A stretch of 64,000 bases of DNA from Agrypnia vestita (lineage: Eukaryota > Arthropoda > Insecta > Trichoptera > Phryganeidae), in assembly GCA_016648135.1 (NCBI GenBank), contig JADDOH010002126.1, positions 1 through 64,000 of the forward strand, written 5' to 3'. The notes beneath the pieces are model-generated. The model was given only the letters and a program-made list of their open reading frames with translations. It ran no database searches and had not been told where the DNA came from. Shown here in pieces: positions 33,481 through 44,390 of the stretch. Positions within the stretch are counted from its first letter, which is position 1, and every line of letters begins with the position of its first letter. The position numbers and the translations under genes were made by a program.

Positions 33481-35194
33481 CCAGCCAGCATTACATTCAC
33501 TTCTAATTTGTTCATTCCTCACTCTAACGACTAAAGATTTTCCACACAAGCGTCTTAGTGACCGCATTCAGTCAACTTTCATTCCTTGAATTGTCATGTA
33601 AGTATATAATGAGAGATGTTTCTTGGTAAGGATATGAAACCCCATTCGTATTCGTCGGATATGGCCCCCTGCTACATATATACGAGTACGTCTTTTTAAT
33701 TTCAAAATATTGACAAAAGGTCGTCAAATGAATGGATGACCTTTTGTCAATATTAAGAAGATGAAGACAGGATCATTGAAGGAGCTAAATACCATAACAA
33801 AAATTGTGTTTCACAAGTGTTTCGAACATAGGAAAAAGCAATGAACGAAGTTCATTATATCTGATGTTTTATATCTGATGGAGATTACTTTGAAGGGGAC
33901 AAAATTGATATTGATGAATAAATTAAGATTTTTTTGAGAAAACTATAACCATGCATATTTTTTGATCAGTCCTCGTAATTTTAAATATTTTTTTTTTCTC
34001 GTATACACATCTTGTTCAATTGTCATCTTCATCGATATTAGGACCGATACCAGTCAGCTGTTAAAGAATTTTTCAACTCTTCATATTACCTGGTGGACTG
34101 TGGAGTTAAATTGACGTGTAAGTATACAATGAAATATGTTTTTGGTACGGATGTTTTGATACATGTGCTATGTTATTTATCTTTAACAAATATGTAATAT
34201 TTAATTTCTTCGCGGACTTTATAATAAGCATGTATTAACGAAGAGATACAAATATTTTTACATGTGTAGTGCAGTGTTAGGAATTTCTACATGTCGAACC
34301 GAATTCTGGGCCTACGCTGGGGACCAGAACTCGGTTCTCCACCATATTATTATATGATTTATAGCGTACATTATTAATTTAATGAATTTATATGAATTTA
34401 TAGGTTTTTTGGAACTAGGTAAACATATTCTTCGCAGGAGTGGTACGATACCTAGGTCTTAGATATGTAATTTTTTAATACTTACTTCCGATAGTAAAAA
34501 AATTATAATACGATTTTTTGTTTTAAGAGTTTTTTTTATTTTATAATTTTTTGATTTTTGTATTGGATATAAATTTATATGATATTGTTATTGTTTATAT
34601 TTATATTCTACCGTAAGATATGATGGATAAGATTGTTAATGTAAATTACATAAATATTTGAAAAACCGAAATGAAAAAGTATATTCTTTGAGCTTAGATA
34701 ACACATAAATAAAATTGCAATTCTGCGAGAGGAAAGCACATTTTTGATGGTGTATAAAATAGAAAAATATTTGTATTTGGAATTGAAATGGTGGATGATA
34801 AGCCTTAAATCTTTCCAAACAGTACAAGAGCTGTTCCGATTCGATTCCATTATTTCCTGTTCGACGTTCCTGCCGGATGTTTTGAATACGAAATCCGACA
34901 CAATAGTGCATCGCCGCGAGTTTCCGGTTCCGATGAGTCACGCAGGCGATGAATTACCATCCCCACACGTGGTGGCCACGTGACGGGTGACAGATGTTGC
35001 CCGACATATTTTTTTCGGAAATTGTCAGCACGCGGCTTTTCCAGAACAAATTTCGGCACGTGAGACTTCGGATGATCAATTGGACCTAATTATGAACGCT
35101 ATCACCACCATATAAACTTAATGCAAATACAATATTTTTACAGTTTAAATGCGAAACAAAAACACGTTAAAAAAAACTTTTGTAAGTTTTTTTT
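33481..35194. other. No gene; direct repeats and GC-richer patch
   Basis: A roughly 50-bp segment at 33596 (GTAAGTATATAATGAGAGAT) recurs diverged at 34118. 34870-35080 is GC-richer and open in both directions (for example 34850-35059 minus) but is not recognised. Confidence 0.35.
33706..33754. repeat. Perfect 17-nt inverted repeat
   Basis: Arms AATATTGACAAAAGGTC (33706-33722) and its complement (33738-33754) flank a 15-nt loop. The arm contains the ACAAAAGGTC subrepeat of the foldback element at 1545. Confidence 0.85.
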
Positions 35195-35415
35195 ATCATT
35201 TTATTCGACTTGTATTAAAACGAATTAATTTTTCAGAATCGATATAAGTTACTGTAATTATAGTTCAACTCATTGCAAAAATTAAGACAAAAATATTGAA
35301 AAAAAAATGCAAACTTTAATATTGATATGTTGTTGTTGTTTGAATATTTTCAACTCATTGTAAAGGTAGTAATCCACCAGTAAAGTTTTTGTTTTTAGCT
35401 ATGAGACACCCTGTA
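35195..35415 (-). repeat. Family C fragment
   Basis: TTCGACTTGTATTAAAACGA, a TAGTTCAACTCATTGCAAAA segment and TAGCTATGAGACACCCTGTA at the end match family C. Confidence 0.6.
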
Positions 35416-35815
35416 TATAATTTATAATCTATGTTCATTATAATTGCTCCAAAAACGAAGCATTCAATGTGCAACATTTCCGTTGTCTGTTTCCAAAAAT
35501 AACCAAATTGTACGAAAAAATGTCGAAGAAGCGAGTTGTGCGGAATATTGTAATAATATTATTTATTAAATCCCAAAAGAAAATATACAAAATATAATAT
35601 ATATTACATGCATTATGAGTATATTAAATCTTATAAAGGTATATTCATATACCTGTCCATAGGTTCGGAAGATGAGAAGTTTGACATGTGTAATGATTTA
35701 CACACGACTAAAACTCAACAGAAAATATATAAATTTGTAACTAGTGACTAATTTTAATACTTGGCTTTCAAAATAGTGACTCAAATGATATTTGTATGAT
35801 GATTACAATATACAT

Positions 35816-35939
35816 TTATAAGGATATCGGATGTTCTTGTGTTTCGATTATCCATTTTTTTATTTTGTTTTTAGTTGACTTGTTTACTTCCGTTACAATT
35901 TTTAGTTCGGTGGGTAATAGATTGAAGTATTTAATATAA
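35816..35939 (-). pseudogene. LINE ORF2 C-terminal remnant
   Basis: An open segment with no ATG of its own: YIKYFNLLPTELKIVTEV, then NKSTKNKIKKWIIE, then stop. The pattern YFN.LP.ELK...N.F/TK.K.K.WL/I is the usual last about 40 residues of jockey/CR1-type LINE polyproteins. Nothing upstream of 35939 is recognisable, so this is a severely 5'-truncated copy. Confidence 0.6.
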
Positions 35940-36084
35940 TGTATATATTTAGATATTATTTATAGCACAACACATATTATAAATATTACATTTAGATATT
36001 ATTATAGCACAATAGACATTCTTGTAATGGGAGAAAAATAACTAAAAGTCTTTAGAATAAGTAACTTAATGAATTCCGAGTTTC

Positions 36085-36740
36085 TTGTACGGGGTTAAAC
36101 ATGCAAATTTATCTCAGAATAAGGGGTGTGAATCAAAAGTTATATTGAGTGTTTTTCTTAGTACTGCACGATACGATCGGAAATTGGGATTCCAGTTTGT
36201 ATATTTTGAAAAAGGCGACACGATTGTCACAGCTATGAAGATTTTTTTGGGAGAAAATACGAAGAAACTCTTTCTGCAATCTTTCGACAATTGCAATATG
36301 TGTATCTTAATGACTGATGGACATTCCTAGATTCTTTGTACTAATTATATTTATTTGTTTATTTTAAAGTATCCTAACTATTGTTCATTTCACTTTTAAA
36401 TATGTTTAATTTTTATCCTTTATATTTATTTTTTTTGGTATATTTTATTTTCTAATCTTATTTATAGGGTATCTTTGTTTTACTTTATTATTAAATTGTT
36501 AAAGGTTCCTAAATATTACTGTTTGCTTTTGTACTAATCATTGTTTATAAATATTGTTCATTTATATTGTTACATTTTATATTGTTAGTTTCTCTTAAAT
36601 ATGTTTTATTTCTATTATAATTTTTTAATTATTTACTTTAAAACGTCTTTTATGTTAGGTATATAAGAGTCCATGTAACTTTCTTGTACTGTAAAAGCCC
36701 ACTAGGACGTTGAATAATAAAATAATAAAAAAATATATAA
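36085..36740 (+). repeat. Family F LINE-like 3' region with open frame
   Basis: The tail (36540-36740, TGTACTGTAAAAGCCCACTA then GGACGTTGAATAATAA) matches 30190-30460. The frame at 36085-36330 (81 codons, starts at a non-ATG codon or ATG at 36232) sits just upstream and might be the end of the element's polyprotein, but I do not recognise its sequence. Confidence 0.5.
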
Positions 36741-36837
36741 GGAGAATTTTCAGATTCCTATTAGAGAAGCGAATGGTTAATTAAAAAATAAAGTGGTTTT
36801 CTATGGATTTTTAGCTTCAAAATCCTGCAATTATTAT

Positions 36838-36875
36838 GTCCCGTGATTTTTCACGGGTGTAGTATATAAAGTAAA
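36838..36875 (+). repeat. Family G hairpin motif
   Basis: CCCGTGATTTTTCACGGG, a perfect 7-bp stem with a short T loop, preceded by TATGT and followed by TGTAGTATATAA. Confidence 0.65.
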
Positions 36876-36969
36876 AGTACGTCATTTTTTACGGTATACC
36901 TAGTATTTAATCATTTTCTTAACATTTTTGAACGAAATTTAAATAAAATAAATTATTATTTATAAAATT

Positions 36970-37235
36970 TTAAGTCGTTTATACGTGGTATATCCACTGT
37001 TTGATAATGGCCTTGCAAGCTGAAACATCTGTCACACATAAAATAGTTAACCCGCAGAACTTAATAATATTTAGAAAAAAATATTTTATTTTAAATTTCT
37101 GATAATAATATTTATTAAATTTAATTTATTTTAAATTTCATTAATAATAATTATTAAAATTTAATTCATTTTAAATTTCGCTAAAAATAAATATGGAGTT
37201 CTACAAATGAAACACAAAAACCATAAATAAATTTT
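36970..37235 (+). repeat. Penelope-type terminal repeat
   Basis: Plus-strand counterpart of 58475-58680. Contains GTATATCCACTGT, TTGATAA, a GGCCTTGCAAGC hairpin, GAAA, CATCTG, TC and ACACA (36988-37038), a hammerhead-like layout with core bases C3 and G8 substituted. It ends ACACAAAAACCATAAATAAA. No ORF is attached, so it may be a solo or truncated terminal repeat. Confidence 0.6.
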
Positions 37236-37940
37236 CTTAACTCGCTAAATAAACATTATTCGCTATCAGGTACATGTTAAAATAGTGGTTCATGAGACTT
37301 CATCATTCATTTCCTGAATATAAAATTCAGAGAATTGATTATTAATATGCATTACATCACTGATTCGCGAGCGGTACATCACTAATTGCACATTTTGTGT
37401 AACTGATGCCAGTATCTCTTCGCAGCGCGCCACTGAATATTAATTGATGTTGCGGATAAATAAAACCGTGAGAACGCACGTTGGTGCTTTCTTTGTTCTT
37501 TCGGCTACACTATCTACACTAATTTTGGTGCGTGATTCTTGGCATGCGAGAATCGAGCCCCAGACGATTACAAAACAACGCTATATTGCGCAACACACCA
37601 TAGGGGTTGTTTCATTGTGCGCTCTGGCACACGGCGCCACAGTAGGTGGCCAAACAAGTACATGAATGAAATAAGGGAAGGAATCAAAGCGTCATAGGCA
37701 TCTAGTTGAACTATTCTGTTCCGGATATGGTAGCCATTAAAAAAAACAAATTGCAATATTAAAAATAAAATAAAAACGGCGTGTGCGCATTTTATTTTGT
37801 TGCGTTATCTCATTTTGTATTTAGATTTTAATTTACATTCTTTATTAAGTTAATAAAACAATTTATTATCAACTAATACTAACTATGCATATATTTAAGA
37901 TGATGTGACGCCTGGATTCCTTCGTAACATGATAATATTT
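37236..37940. other. No gene recognised
   Basis: 37440-37700 is GC-richer. A 73-codon frame there (37444-37665) has a hydrophobic segment near its start but no known domain. Confidence 0.35.
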
Positions 37941-38128
37941 CAAGATATATTATAGACGTCTCATAGAGACGAATTTATGTTTTATATGGGAAAGTACGTA
38001 TGCAAGTCTTTTTTGGCATTCATTTTGGCTTACGGCTGGCTTAAGTGATCACTTTACACAACGTAATGATCACCAATTCCACCCAAGATAGACTACTACA
38101 TCTATAAAATTTTTGGAAGTTGAATACA
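37941..38128. repeat. Hairpin-MITE single arm
   Basis: AAGATATATTATAGACGTCT, TATGGGAAAGTACGTATG and GGCTTAAGTGATCACTTTAC match the left arms at 46090 and 56101. No right arm follows. Confidence 0.65.
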
Positions 38129-38129
38129 T

Positions 38130-38390
38130 AGTATTACATAGCTAGAAGCAAAAACTTTACAGGGGGATTCCTGCCTTGATAATGAGTCGGAAATGTTTAA
38201 GCAACCAAAACCTAATATCAATTTTTATGGAGATGTGCAATATCTTTTTTTGCAAAAAGTTGAACTATCATTATATTGACTTGTATCGATTACGAAAAAT
38301 TCATTCGTTTCAATACAAGTTAAATAATAAACAAAGATGACTCTGTCTCCCTTAACTATCTACTTACCTATAGGAACACAGTAAAACAAC
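38130..38390. repeat. Family C repeat, partial
   Basis: GCTAGAAGCAAAAACTTTAC, TTTAAGCAACCAAAACCTAA, TTGAACTATCATTATATTGA and CGTTTCAATACAAG match the 44391 copy in the same order. Confidence 0.65.
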
Positions 38391-38739
38391 ATGACTTAAG
38401 CAACCGACCCACAAAAAGCTACATTTGCGTTTTCTAACCTAAAAATGTTTTCATAGAAGTATTACATAATTACATTGTTATGAAAAATGGATTCAATCGA
38501 GAATTTACGTGTTTCGTGGATTTAACGATGATGGAGCTGGAATTAGTTCCCATGTCAAACTTTGACGACGATTACATCAAATTGGTAATTCTTGCGTCAG
38601 CTTCCTATTTTTAACGCCAAATAATTATACGTATGTTTATGAAATTATGCGTCAAGTTTTCTTTTTAATAATAAATACACGTAAAAATATACGAAACAGG
38701 TATCATTAGCCAAAAATACAATTTTTTAAACATTGTTAC
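38391..38739. other. No gene recognised
   Basis: AT-rich. Nothing assignable. Confidence 0.5.
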
Positions 38740-39150
38740 GTATCGTGGCTGCGGAAAGACAAATGAAAAAGTCGGTTAAATTGAATTCACACTATTTCGT
38801 AATTAATCTTTCGGCTATAAACTCGTTATTATCGCTGGGTAACACTTTCGAGAAATTTCTGTTCAAATACCGCACCAGAGTAGGCACTCCACTTAATCGT
38901 CTGTCGCTTGGTTTACAATGCACGGGGGTAACACTGTTTTCGCCACAGTTCGCCGCTAATATAGCGTCGTAAGAAACGCCAAAATAAAATTGACGCACCG
39001 CGGCCTGGATCCGTTATTTATACACAATCATGTTGGTTTTTCGAATCCTCGAGAACATTCTTTTCTTTTCTGGTGACCAGGAAAAAGTTGCCGTCGTTTC
39101 CATACGTCTCCCGAGTTCTGTAGATAATACGAGAGTGTGGCAGAAAGTGC
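38740..39150 (-). promoter_or_regulatory. HSE plus TATA-box module, copy 3
   Basis: On minus: HSE units at 39060-39043 (GAA, TTC, GAG, TTC at 5-nt spacing), 20 nt, TATAAATAACGGATCCAGGC (TATA 39015-39022), then GGTGCGTCAATTTTA. The HSE block AGAATGTTCTCGAGGATTCG aligns with AGAATGGTCTAGGAGGTTCG at 21511. An 80-codon frame on the other strand is not recognised. Confidence 0.5.
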
Positions 39151-39447
39151 TAGAGAGTTCGATATTATTCCAATTATAATAATTTATTTGTCTGTCTGTC
39201 TGTCCAATTCCAATCGTGCGTAAATTTCTCCGACTTCTATCATCACGTATTAATAAAATATTTGTACGTAAAAATTAATGAACATAATTAATTGACTATA
39301 TTAGTGGTTAGCATAGTTATTAAAATGTATCACTTCAAATTTCAATTAAAATCGTCAGAGAAATTGCTTTCGTTAAACTGCTACCTTGTGGCATTAAAAA
39401 TATCAGCTAATCAAAAAATGAATAAATATCACGGCCCCGTTAATATA
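39151..39447. other. No gene recognised
   Basis: Contains a short TGTC microsatellite (39191-39205). Otherwise nothing assignable. Confidence 0.5.
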
Positions 39448-40733
39448 TTAGGTCCTTACATATGAAATTGGTGTTTTGCCGTACTGGCAAATTTGATCTC
39501 AAATATCTTCTCTTTGGTTAGGAATTCCAAATCCAAATTTATACAGCTATTTACTCATGTATTTGTGTTTTGAAAATTATAAATTCATTTGTTTTTTCCT
39601 CAATTGTTTTTTTCTTTGCGTCACTCAGTTTACAAAATGAAAAACTTGAAATATCGCGTTATTTACGAGTACGAGTTCCACCGTGGCACCAGTGCTGTAG
39701 AAACGGCTCGAAGGATTAATGATGTGTATGGCGACGGTGCCGCAAAAGAAAACACAGTGCGTTTTTGGTTCCAACGTTTTCGTTCTGGAAATTTCGACCT
39801 GCAGAACAAGCCCCGTGGACGGCCGGAGACCAAAGTTGATAATGAAGAATTGAAGGCTATTGTGGAAGCGGATCCATCGCAAACCACATCCGAGTTAGCT
39901 GCAGGCTGCGGTGTTAGTGATAAAACTGTTTTAATCCACTTGAAGCAAATTGGTAAGGTGAAAAAGCTTGAAAGGTGGGTACCTCACGAATTGAGTGAAG
40001 CAAATCAACAAACGCGCGTTGACTGCTGCGTTGCATTACTCAACCGGCACAATAATGAAGGGATTTTAAATCGAATCATTACCTGTGATGAAAAGTGGAT
40101 CCTGTACGATAATCGGAAGCGCTCATCGCAATGGCTGAACCCTGCCGAACCAGCCAAACCATGCCCCAAGCGAAAATTGACTCCAAAAAAGTTACTTGTG
40201 AGCGTTTGGTGGACTAGTGCTGGTGTCGTTCACTACAGCTTTCTTAAATCTGGCCAGACGATTACGGCAGATGTCTATTGTCAGCAACTGCAAACCATGA
40301 TGGAAAAGCTAGCTGCTAAACAACCGAGGCTGGTTAATCGCTCTAGGCCACTGCTGCTTCATGATAACGCTAGACCACACACTGCACAACAGACGGCTAC
40401 CAAATTAGAGGAGCTTCAATTGGAATGTCTAAGACATCCACCATACTCTCCGGACCTTGCCCCAACAGATTACCATTTTTTTCGAAATTTGGATAACTTC
40501 TTGCAAAGGAAAAAATTCAATTCCGATGGGGCAGTCCAAACCGCCTTCAAAGATTTTATTGATTCCCGTCCGAATGGTTTTTTAAGTAAAGGGATCGATG
40601 AACTACCTATGAGATGGCAAAAGTGCATAGATAGCAATGGTACATACTTTGATTAAATAAATATATTATAATAAAAAAAATCGGCTTTATGTTCCTCCCA
40701 TACTAAACGTCAATTTCATATGTAAGGACCTAA
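39448..40733 (+). mobile_element. Intact mariner element, copy 2
   Basis: 1286 bp with inverted ends TTAGGTCCTTACATATGAAA and a TA target duplication at 39446-39447 and 40734-40735. The terminal repeats match for about 27-29 bp. Both ends and the transposase frame are intact, so this copy could be autonomous if transcribed. Confidence 0.97.
39637..40656 (+). CDS. Mariner transposase, cecropia-like, intact
   Basis: A 339-residue DD34D transposase that excises the element and reinserts it at TA. The start is the ATG giving MKNLKYRVIY; upstream codons are open but have no ATG. Residues 1-110 form the paired helix-turn-helix DNA-binding region, with GRPETKVDNEEL at 61-72. WVPHEL at 114-119 is the mariner linker signature. 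Catalytic residues are D151 (CDEKWI), D243 (HDNARPH) and D278 (SPDLAPTDYHFF), with the 34-residue spacing of mariner. The C-terminus WQKCIDSNGTYFD is complete. The length fits the family's about 345. Similarity to the human SETMAR/Hsmar1 type places it in the cecropia group (from memory of motifs). Confidence 0.97.
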   Translation: MKNLKYRVIYEYEFHRGTSAVETARRINDVYGDGAAKENTVRFWFQRFRSGNFDLQNKPRGRPETKVDNEELKAIVEADPSQTTSELAAGCGVSDKTVLIHLKQIGKVKKLERWVPHELSEANQQTRVDCCVALLNRHNNEGILNRIITCDEKWILYDNRKRSSQWLNPAEPAKPCPKRKLTPKKLLVSVWWTSAGVVHYSFLKSGQTITADVYCQQLQTMMEKLAAKQPRLVNRSRPLLLHDNARPHTAQQTATKLEELQLECLRHPPYSPDLAPTDYHFFRNLDNFLQRKKFNSDGAVQTAFKDFIDSRPNGFLSKGIDELPMRWQKCIDSNGTYFD

Positions 40734-40876
40734 TATTTAACCGATAGCAAGTTGTTCGCAAATGGTGGTGCGGAAATTGCATGCTGTTATTTTTGTTTGT
40801 TATCTATTTCCTAATGTATTTTTCATAAAATAACTGTGATCATATTCTTAACGTGTTATGTTGGTGATTAAATTAT
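40734..40876. other. No gene recognised
   Basis: Short AT-rich spacer after the mariner insertion. Confidence 0.5.
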
Positions 40877-41096
40877 ATATATTCAAGATCACATTCATAT
40901 TTGTGAAGTAGTAATTTTTCAGTACAAAGTTCTGCGAATTTTTTTAAAACCAAATTAATTAATCAATTAGAAAGGTATACAGAAAAATCTAATTCACGAA
41001 AAAATATCCCGGTAGTAGCCAGATATTTTTTCGTGAATTAGATTTTTCTGTATGTCTTTCTAATTGATTAATTAATTTGGATTTAATAAAATTATT
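40877..41096. mobile_element. Palindromic element, tRNA-less copy
   Basis: Arms of about 60 bp (AATTAATTAATCAATTAGAA ... CACGAAAAAATAT and complement) meet at CCGGTAGTAGCC (41009-41020). The flank from 40877 (TATATTCAAGATCACATTC) also matches 62993. The related element at 62993-63428 has two tRNA-like sequences where only 12 bases remain here. Confidence 0.75.
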
Positions 41097-41865
41097 ATTA
41101 TTTATTTTATTTTATTTGTTTAATTAATAATATATATATATATAATATTTTTTTACAATCATACATAGACAATGTCAACAAATCGATATTTATGTGTTTA
41201 TATAGGTACCTCACCAAAAAGATTATGTTTCTTGTGTGTGGTGAGGGTTAACCACTTACAATCATAGGTATAGGTAGTGTAATTTACTTAAATAACAATG
41301 AGAAAGAAAGAAAAGAAAATCTATTATATCAAATCTTAATTTATAATACAACATATAGAATAAGCAGTCAAGTAAACAATAACAATATACAATAAGCAGT
41401 TAAAAGAGACCAAACTCAATCACAAAGTCAATTCTATAATAAATGAGAACCCATTCGGGTTCATTGGGGGAATATGCACACAGGGCGCAACCGCTAAACA
41501 TTCACCATCATGCAAAATAAATTGAACAAATCAAATAATTGTACAGGTATCTTCATATTCGTGGGAAGTACTCGACAGTATCTCCAACGAACAACTCGTT
41601 AACTGTTTTATTTTCTCTTTTTTATATAAGCAAAATGCAATTCGATACAATGGTACTTTATTTAATGAGTATTTAATATTGTTTATCCGTTGATGGAAAA
41701 CTGCCTTTGATGAAATTCTATTTTTAGTTTTGATATGAGGTATATCAATGGGACCAGTGAAAACACGGTACTTCTGAAATCCTAGCCCGTTTATTAAAAA
41801 AATCAATTATACAGAATAAATGAAATAAGACCAAATAAAGTGATGGTCTTGTCCGGTGTGGTTGC
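41097..41865. other. No gene recognised
   Basis: AT-rich with a TA run (41128-41146). The minus frames here are not recognised. Confidence 0.4.
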
Positions 41866-42700
41866 GTGGCCGTCTGCTTGATCTCCGTCGAATGATCTTG
41901 AAGATGGTTGAAGTTCTCCGGCGTCAGCTCAACCAGATAGTATTGGGTGATAGGTATTGAAGTAGGTATTCCGAAGACTTGGAATACCCGAAGATCTCCG
42001 TTCATGGATCTCGAAGTCGAGTGAAGAAGTTGAAGTTCCGTGACGTCGGCTCAATCAGATATTGTTGGTAGGTAGGTACTGAAGTTGTATTTCCGAAATC
42101 TGGAAATGCTCGATGACCTCCGTCGATGGTTCTCGAAGTAGGTTGGAGAAGTTGAAGTTCTTTGACGTCAGCTCAATCAGATAATGTGGAATAGTAGGTA
42201 CTGAAGTTGACAATTCCGAAGAAATCTGGAAATGCCCGATGATCTCCGTCGATGATTCTCGAAGTGGATTGGAGAAATTGAAGTTCTGCGATGTCAGCTC
42301 AATCAGATACCATGGAGTAGTAGGTACTGAAGTAGGTATTCCCAAAATAGGAAATGCTTGATGATCTCCGTCGAATAATCTCGAAGTGGATTGGAGAAGT
42401 TGAAGTTCTGCGTCGTCAGCTCAATCAGATATTATGGAATAGTAGGTACTGAAGTAGGTATTCCCAAAATAGGAAATGCTTGATGATCTCCGTCGTATAA
42501 TCTCGAAGTGGATTGGAGAAGTTGAAGTTCTGCGTCTTCAGCTCAATCAGATACCATGGAGTAGTAGGTACTGAAGTAGGTATTCCCAAAAAATTTGGAA
42601 ATGCTTGATGATCTCCGTCGAATAATCCCGAAGTGGATTGGAGAAGTTGAAGTTCTATGGCATCAGCCCAGTCAAATATCAGCATGTAGCAATACTGAGA
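41866..42700 (-). repeat. Tandem repeat, about 120-bp period
   Basis: Six to seven diverged units carrying GAAGTTGAAGTTCTGCG, CAGCTCAATCAGATA and GGTACTGAAGTAGGTATTCC. On minus each unit translates to a 41-residue repeat with YLIELTSQNFNFSNPLRESS and STEIIGHFQI. Stops and frame changes between units (41745-42005, 42055-42345, 42425-42685) break it into short frames. It may be a decayed repeat domain of a retroelement leader, but chance translation of a minisatellite fits equally well. Confidence 0.75.
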
Positions 42701-43109
42701 CTCGTTATTCCGTCCGGAATCGGTAGGTAGTCCTATAAATTCTCCTTCGCGGCGTAGTTAGCTTATCGTATGATAGGTATTGGTTTGGTGAAGTTTCTCT
42801 TCGTCCCTGTTGATAATTCTCGAAGTCTGCTCGAGAAGATGGAGCTCTGCGGCGTCAGCCAAATCAGATATCAGTGCGTAGCGATCACTGAAGCTCGTTA
42901 TTCCGCTCGTCAGAACTGGTAGGTAGTCCTCCGTTGATAAATCTCGAAATCTGCTAAAGAAGGTATAGCTCTGCGGCGCCAGCCCAATCAGATATCAGTG
43001 CGTAGCAATCACTGAAGCTCGTTATTCCGCCCGCCGGAACTGGTAGGTAGTTTTCCATTGACGAAATCTCCCGGTCGTCTATAAATTCTCCTTCGCGGCG
43101 TAGTTAGCT
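42701..43109 (-). repeat. Second repeat block, about 150-bp units
   Basis: CTGCGGCGTCAGCC/CTGCGGCGCCAGCC, AATCAGATATCAGTGCGTAG and CACTGAAGCTCGTTATTCCG occur at least twice (42848 and 42971). It shares TCAGCNCAATCAGATA with the preceding block, so the two arrays are related. Confidence 0.65.
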
Positions 43110-43470
43110 TATCGTAAGATAGGTATTTTATTCTAGATGGATCCGTTTCTGAATTCTTCTTCGTAGCGTAGTAGGCTTATCGTAAGATAGGTATTTTATT
43201 CTAGATGGATCCGTTTCTGAATTCTTCTTCGTAGCGTAGTAGGCTTATCGTAAGATAGGTATTTTCTTCTAGATGGATCCGTTTCTGAATTCTTCTTCGT
43301 AGCGTAGTAGGCTTATCGTAAGATAGGTATTTTATTCTAGATGGATCCGTTTCTGAATTCTTCTTCGTAGCGTAGTAGGCTTATCGTAAGATAGGTATTT
43401 TATTCTAGATGGATCCGTTTCTGAATTCTTCTTCGTAGCGTAGTAGGCTTATCGTAAGATAGGTATTTTC
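43110..43470. repeat. 68-bp tandem repeat
   Basis: About five nearly identical copies of a unit with GGCTTATCGTAAGATAGGTA, TTCTAGATGGATCCG and GAATTCTTCTTCGTAGCGTA. The units hardly differ, so the array is young or homogenised. Confidence 0.9.
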
Positions 43471-43661
43471 TCCTGGGTATTCTTCTTCCTGTAGCGCTGG
43501 GTAGGCAGAGGAGCAGGGGCTCGTGCCTTTTCTTCTTTCTTCTTCGGCGACCGGGTTACTTCGTTAGGCATCAAAACGACCTTTCTTTTATTCCCTCGAA
43601 AAATGCCGTGCACGAGCCGCCTGTCGGGCATTCCGCCAATAGCGTAACGCCACCACTGCAA
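43449..43661 (-). other. Possible start of a retroelement gag-like ORF
   Basis: A minus frame whose second methionine (43571) gives MPNEVTRSPKKKEEKARAPA, a basic, Pro/Lys-rich N-terminus like that of some LTR-retrotransposon gag proteins. It stops inside the 68-bp repeats after about 41 residues. Upstream on minus (43662-43980) is GC-rich and might be leader or LTR. No protease or RT is nearby, so this is only suggestive. Confidence 0.25.
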
Positions 43662-44176
43662 TTTTCAGGAGAGGGGATACCGCGTAAGTTCAGCAGCGCG
43701 GCGCTCCGCCCTCCAGTCGTGTGCGCGCAGCTTTCGGTGGAAGGCCGACTATTATTGTACGGTATTCTAGCTAGATGTAAATTTTAATTTCAGTACGTTG
43801 TCATGGTCAAATGTATTTCTCCCTTGTTGATGCGTAGCGAATAGTCGGAATTGGGAGCGGTGTTCCGACGCATTCATCTAGCACATATCAGTTGTATACC
43901 TGGCGTTGGAAGATAGCTAGATAGAGTACGCATTCTGTGCAGCTATCTTACAAGGTATAAAACTCAGCACGTGATTTTTTAAGTATGCCAAATAAGTTAG
44001 TATGTGGTGTATTCAGGCAGGCCACCTTTACGGAATAGAAGGTAATGCACAGGATCTCGTTAGGACCGGCCACACGTCTATATCGGAGAATACTTTGCAG
44101 AATCCCGTAAAACATTCTTCCTTTTATTTGATTCCCGATTTGGTACCTATGTATTTAGTAATTATCTCACACATGT
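43662..44176. other. No gene recognised; GC-rich near 43700
   Basis: 43670-43760 is GC-rich (CAGCGCGGCGCTCCGCCC). A TAGCTAGATA...TAGCTATC inverted pair occurs near 43915-43945. A 74-codon plus frame (44002-44226) is not recognised. Confidence 0.3.
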
Positions 44177-44370
44177 GGGGTATAAATGCAAACGCAGTAA
44201 TATATAAAAAAAAAAGCAGTCATTGATGATTACTAATTTATAATACATTGAATAGAGATTATTTTAGAGATTAGGAATAGATAGGTATATAAAATCTAGA
44301 AATCAGTACATTTTAAATTAGTAATCCTCAACTTAACTCCGTTCAAAACTTTTTTCTTTTTTTCGTTGTG
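44177..44370. repeat. Family B element, left part
   Basis: GGGGTATAAATGCAAACGCA starts it. An internal hairpin pairs GATTACTAATTTATAATACA (44225) with TTTTAAATTAGTAATCCTCA (44310). It runs into a family C copy. Confidence 0.55.
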
Positions 44371-44390
44371 TTTTGGTGATATACAGGGTG

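Noticed and set aside
39625..39887. Open frames antisense to the mariner transposase (also at 7453-7715 and 50517-50779)
   Set aside because: They are conserved only because the transposase on the other strand is; no independent coding signal.
42055..42685. 41-residue repeat protein as a real gene
   Set aside because: Frames break between units and the DNA repeat alone explains the periodicity; kept only as a tandem repeat.
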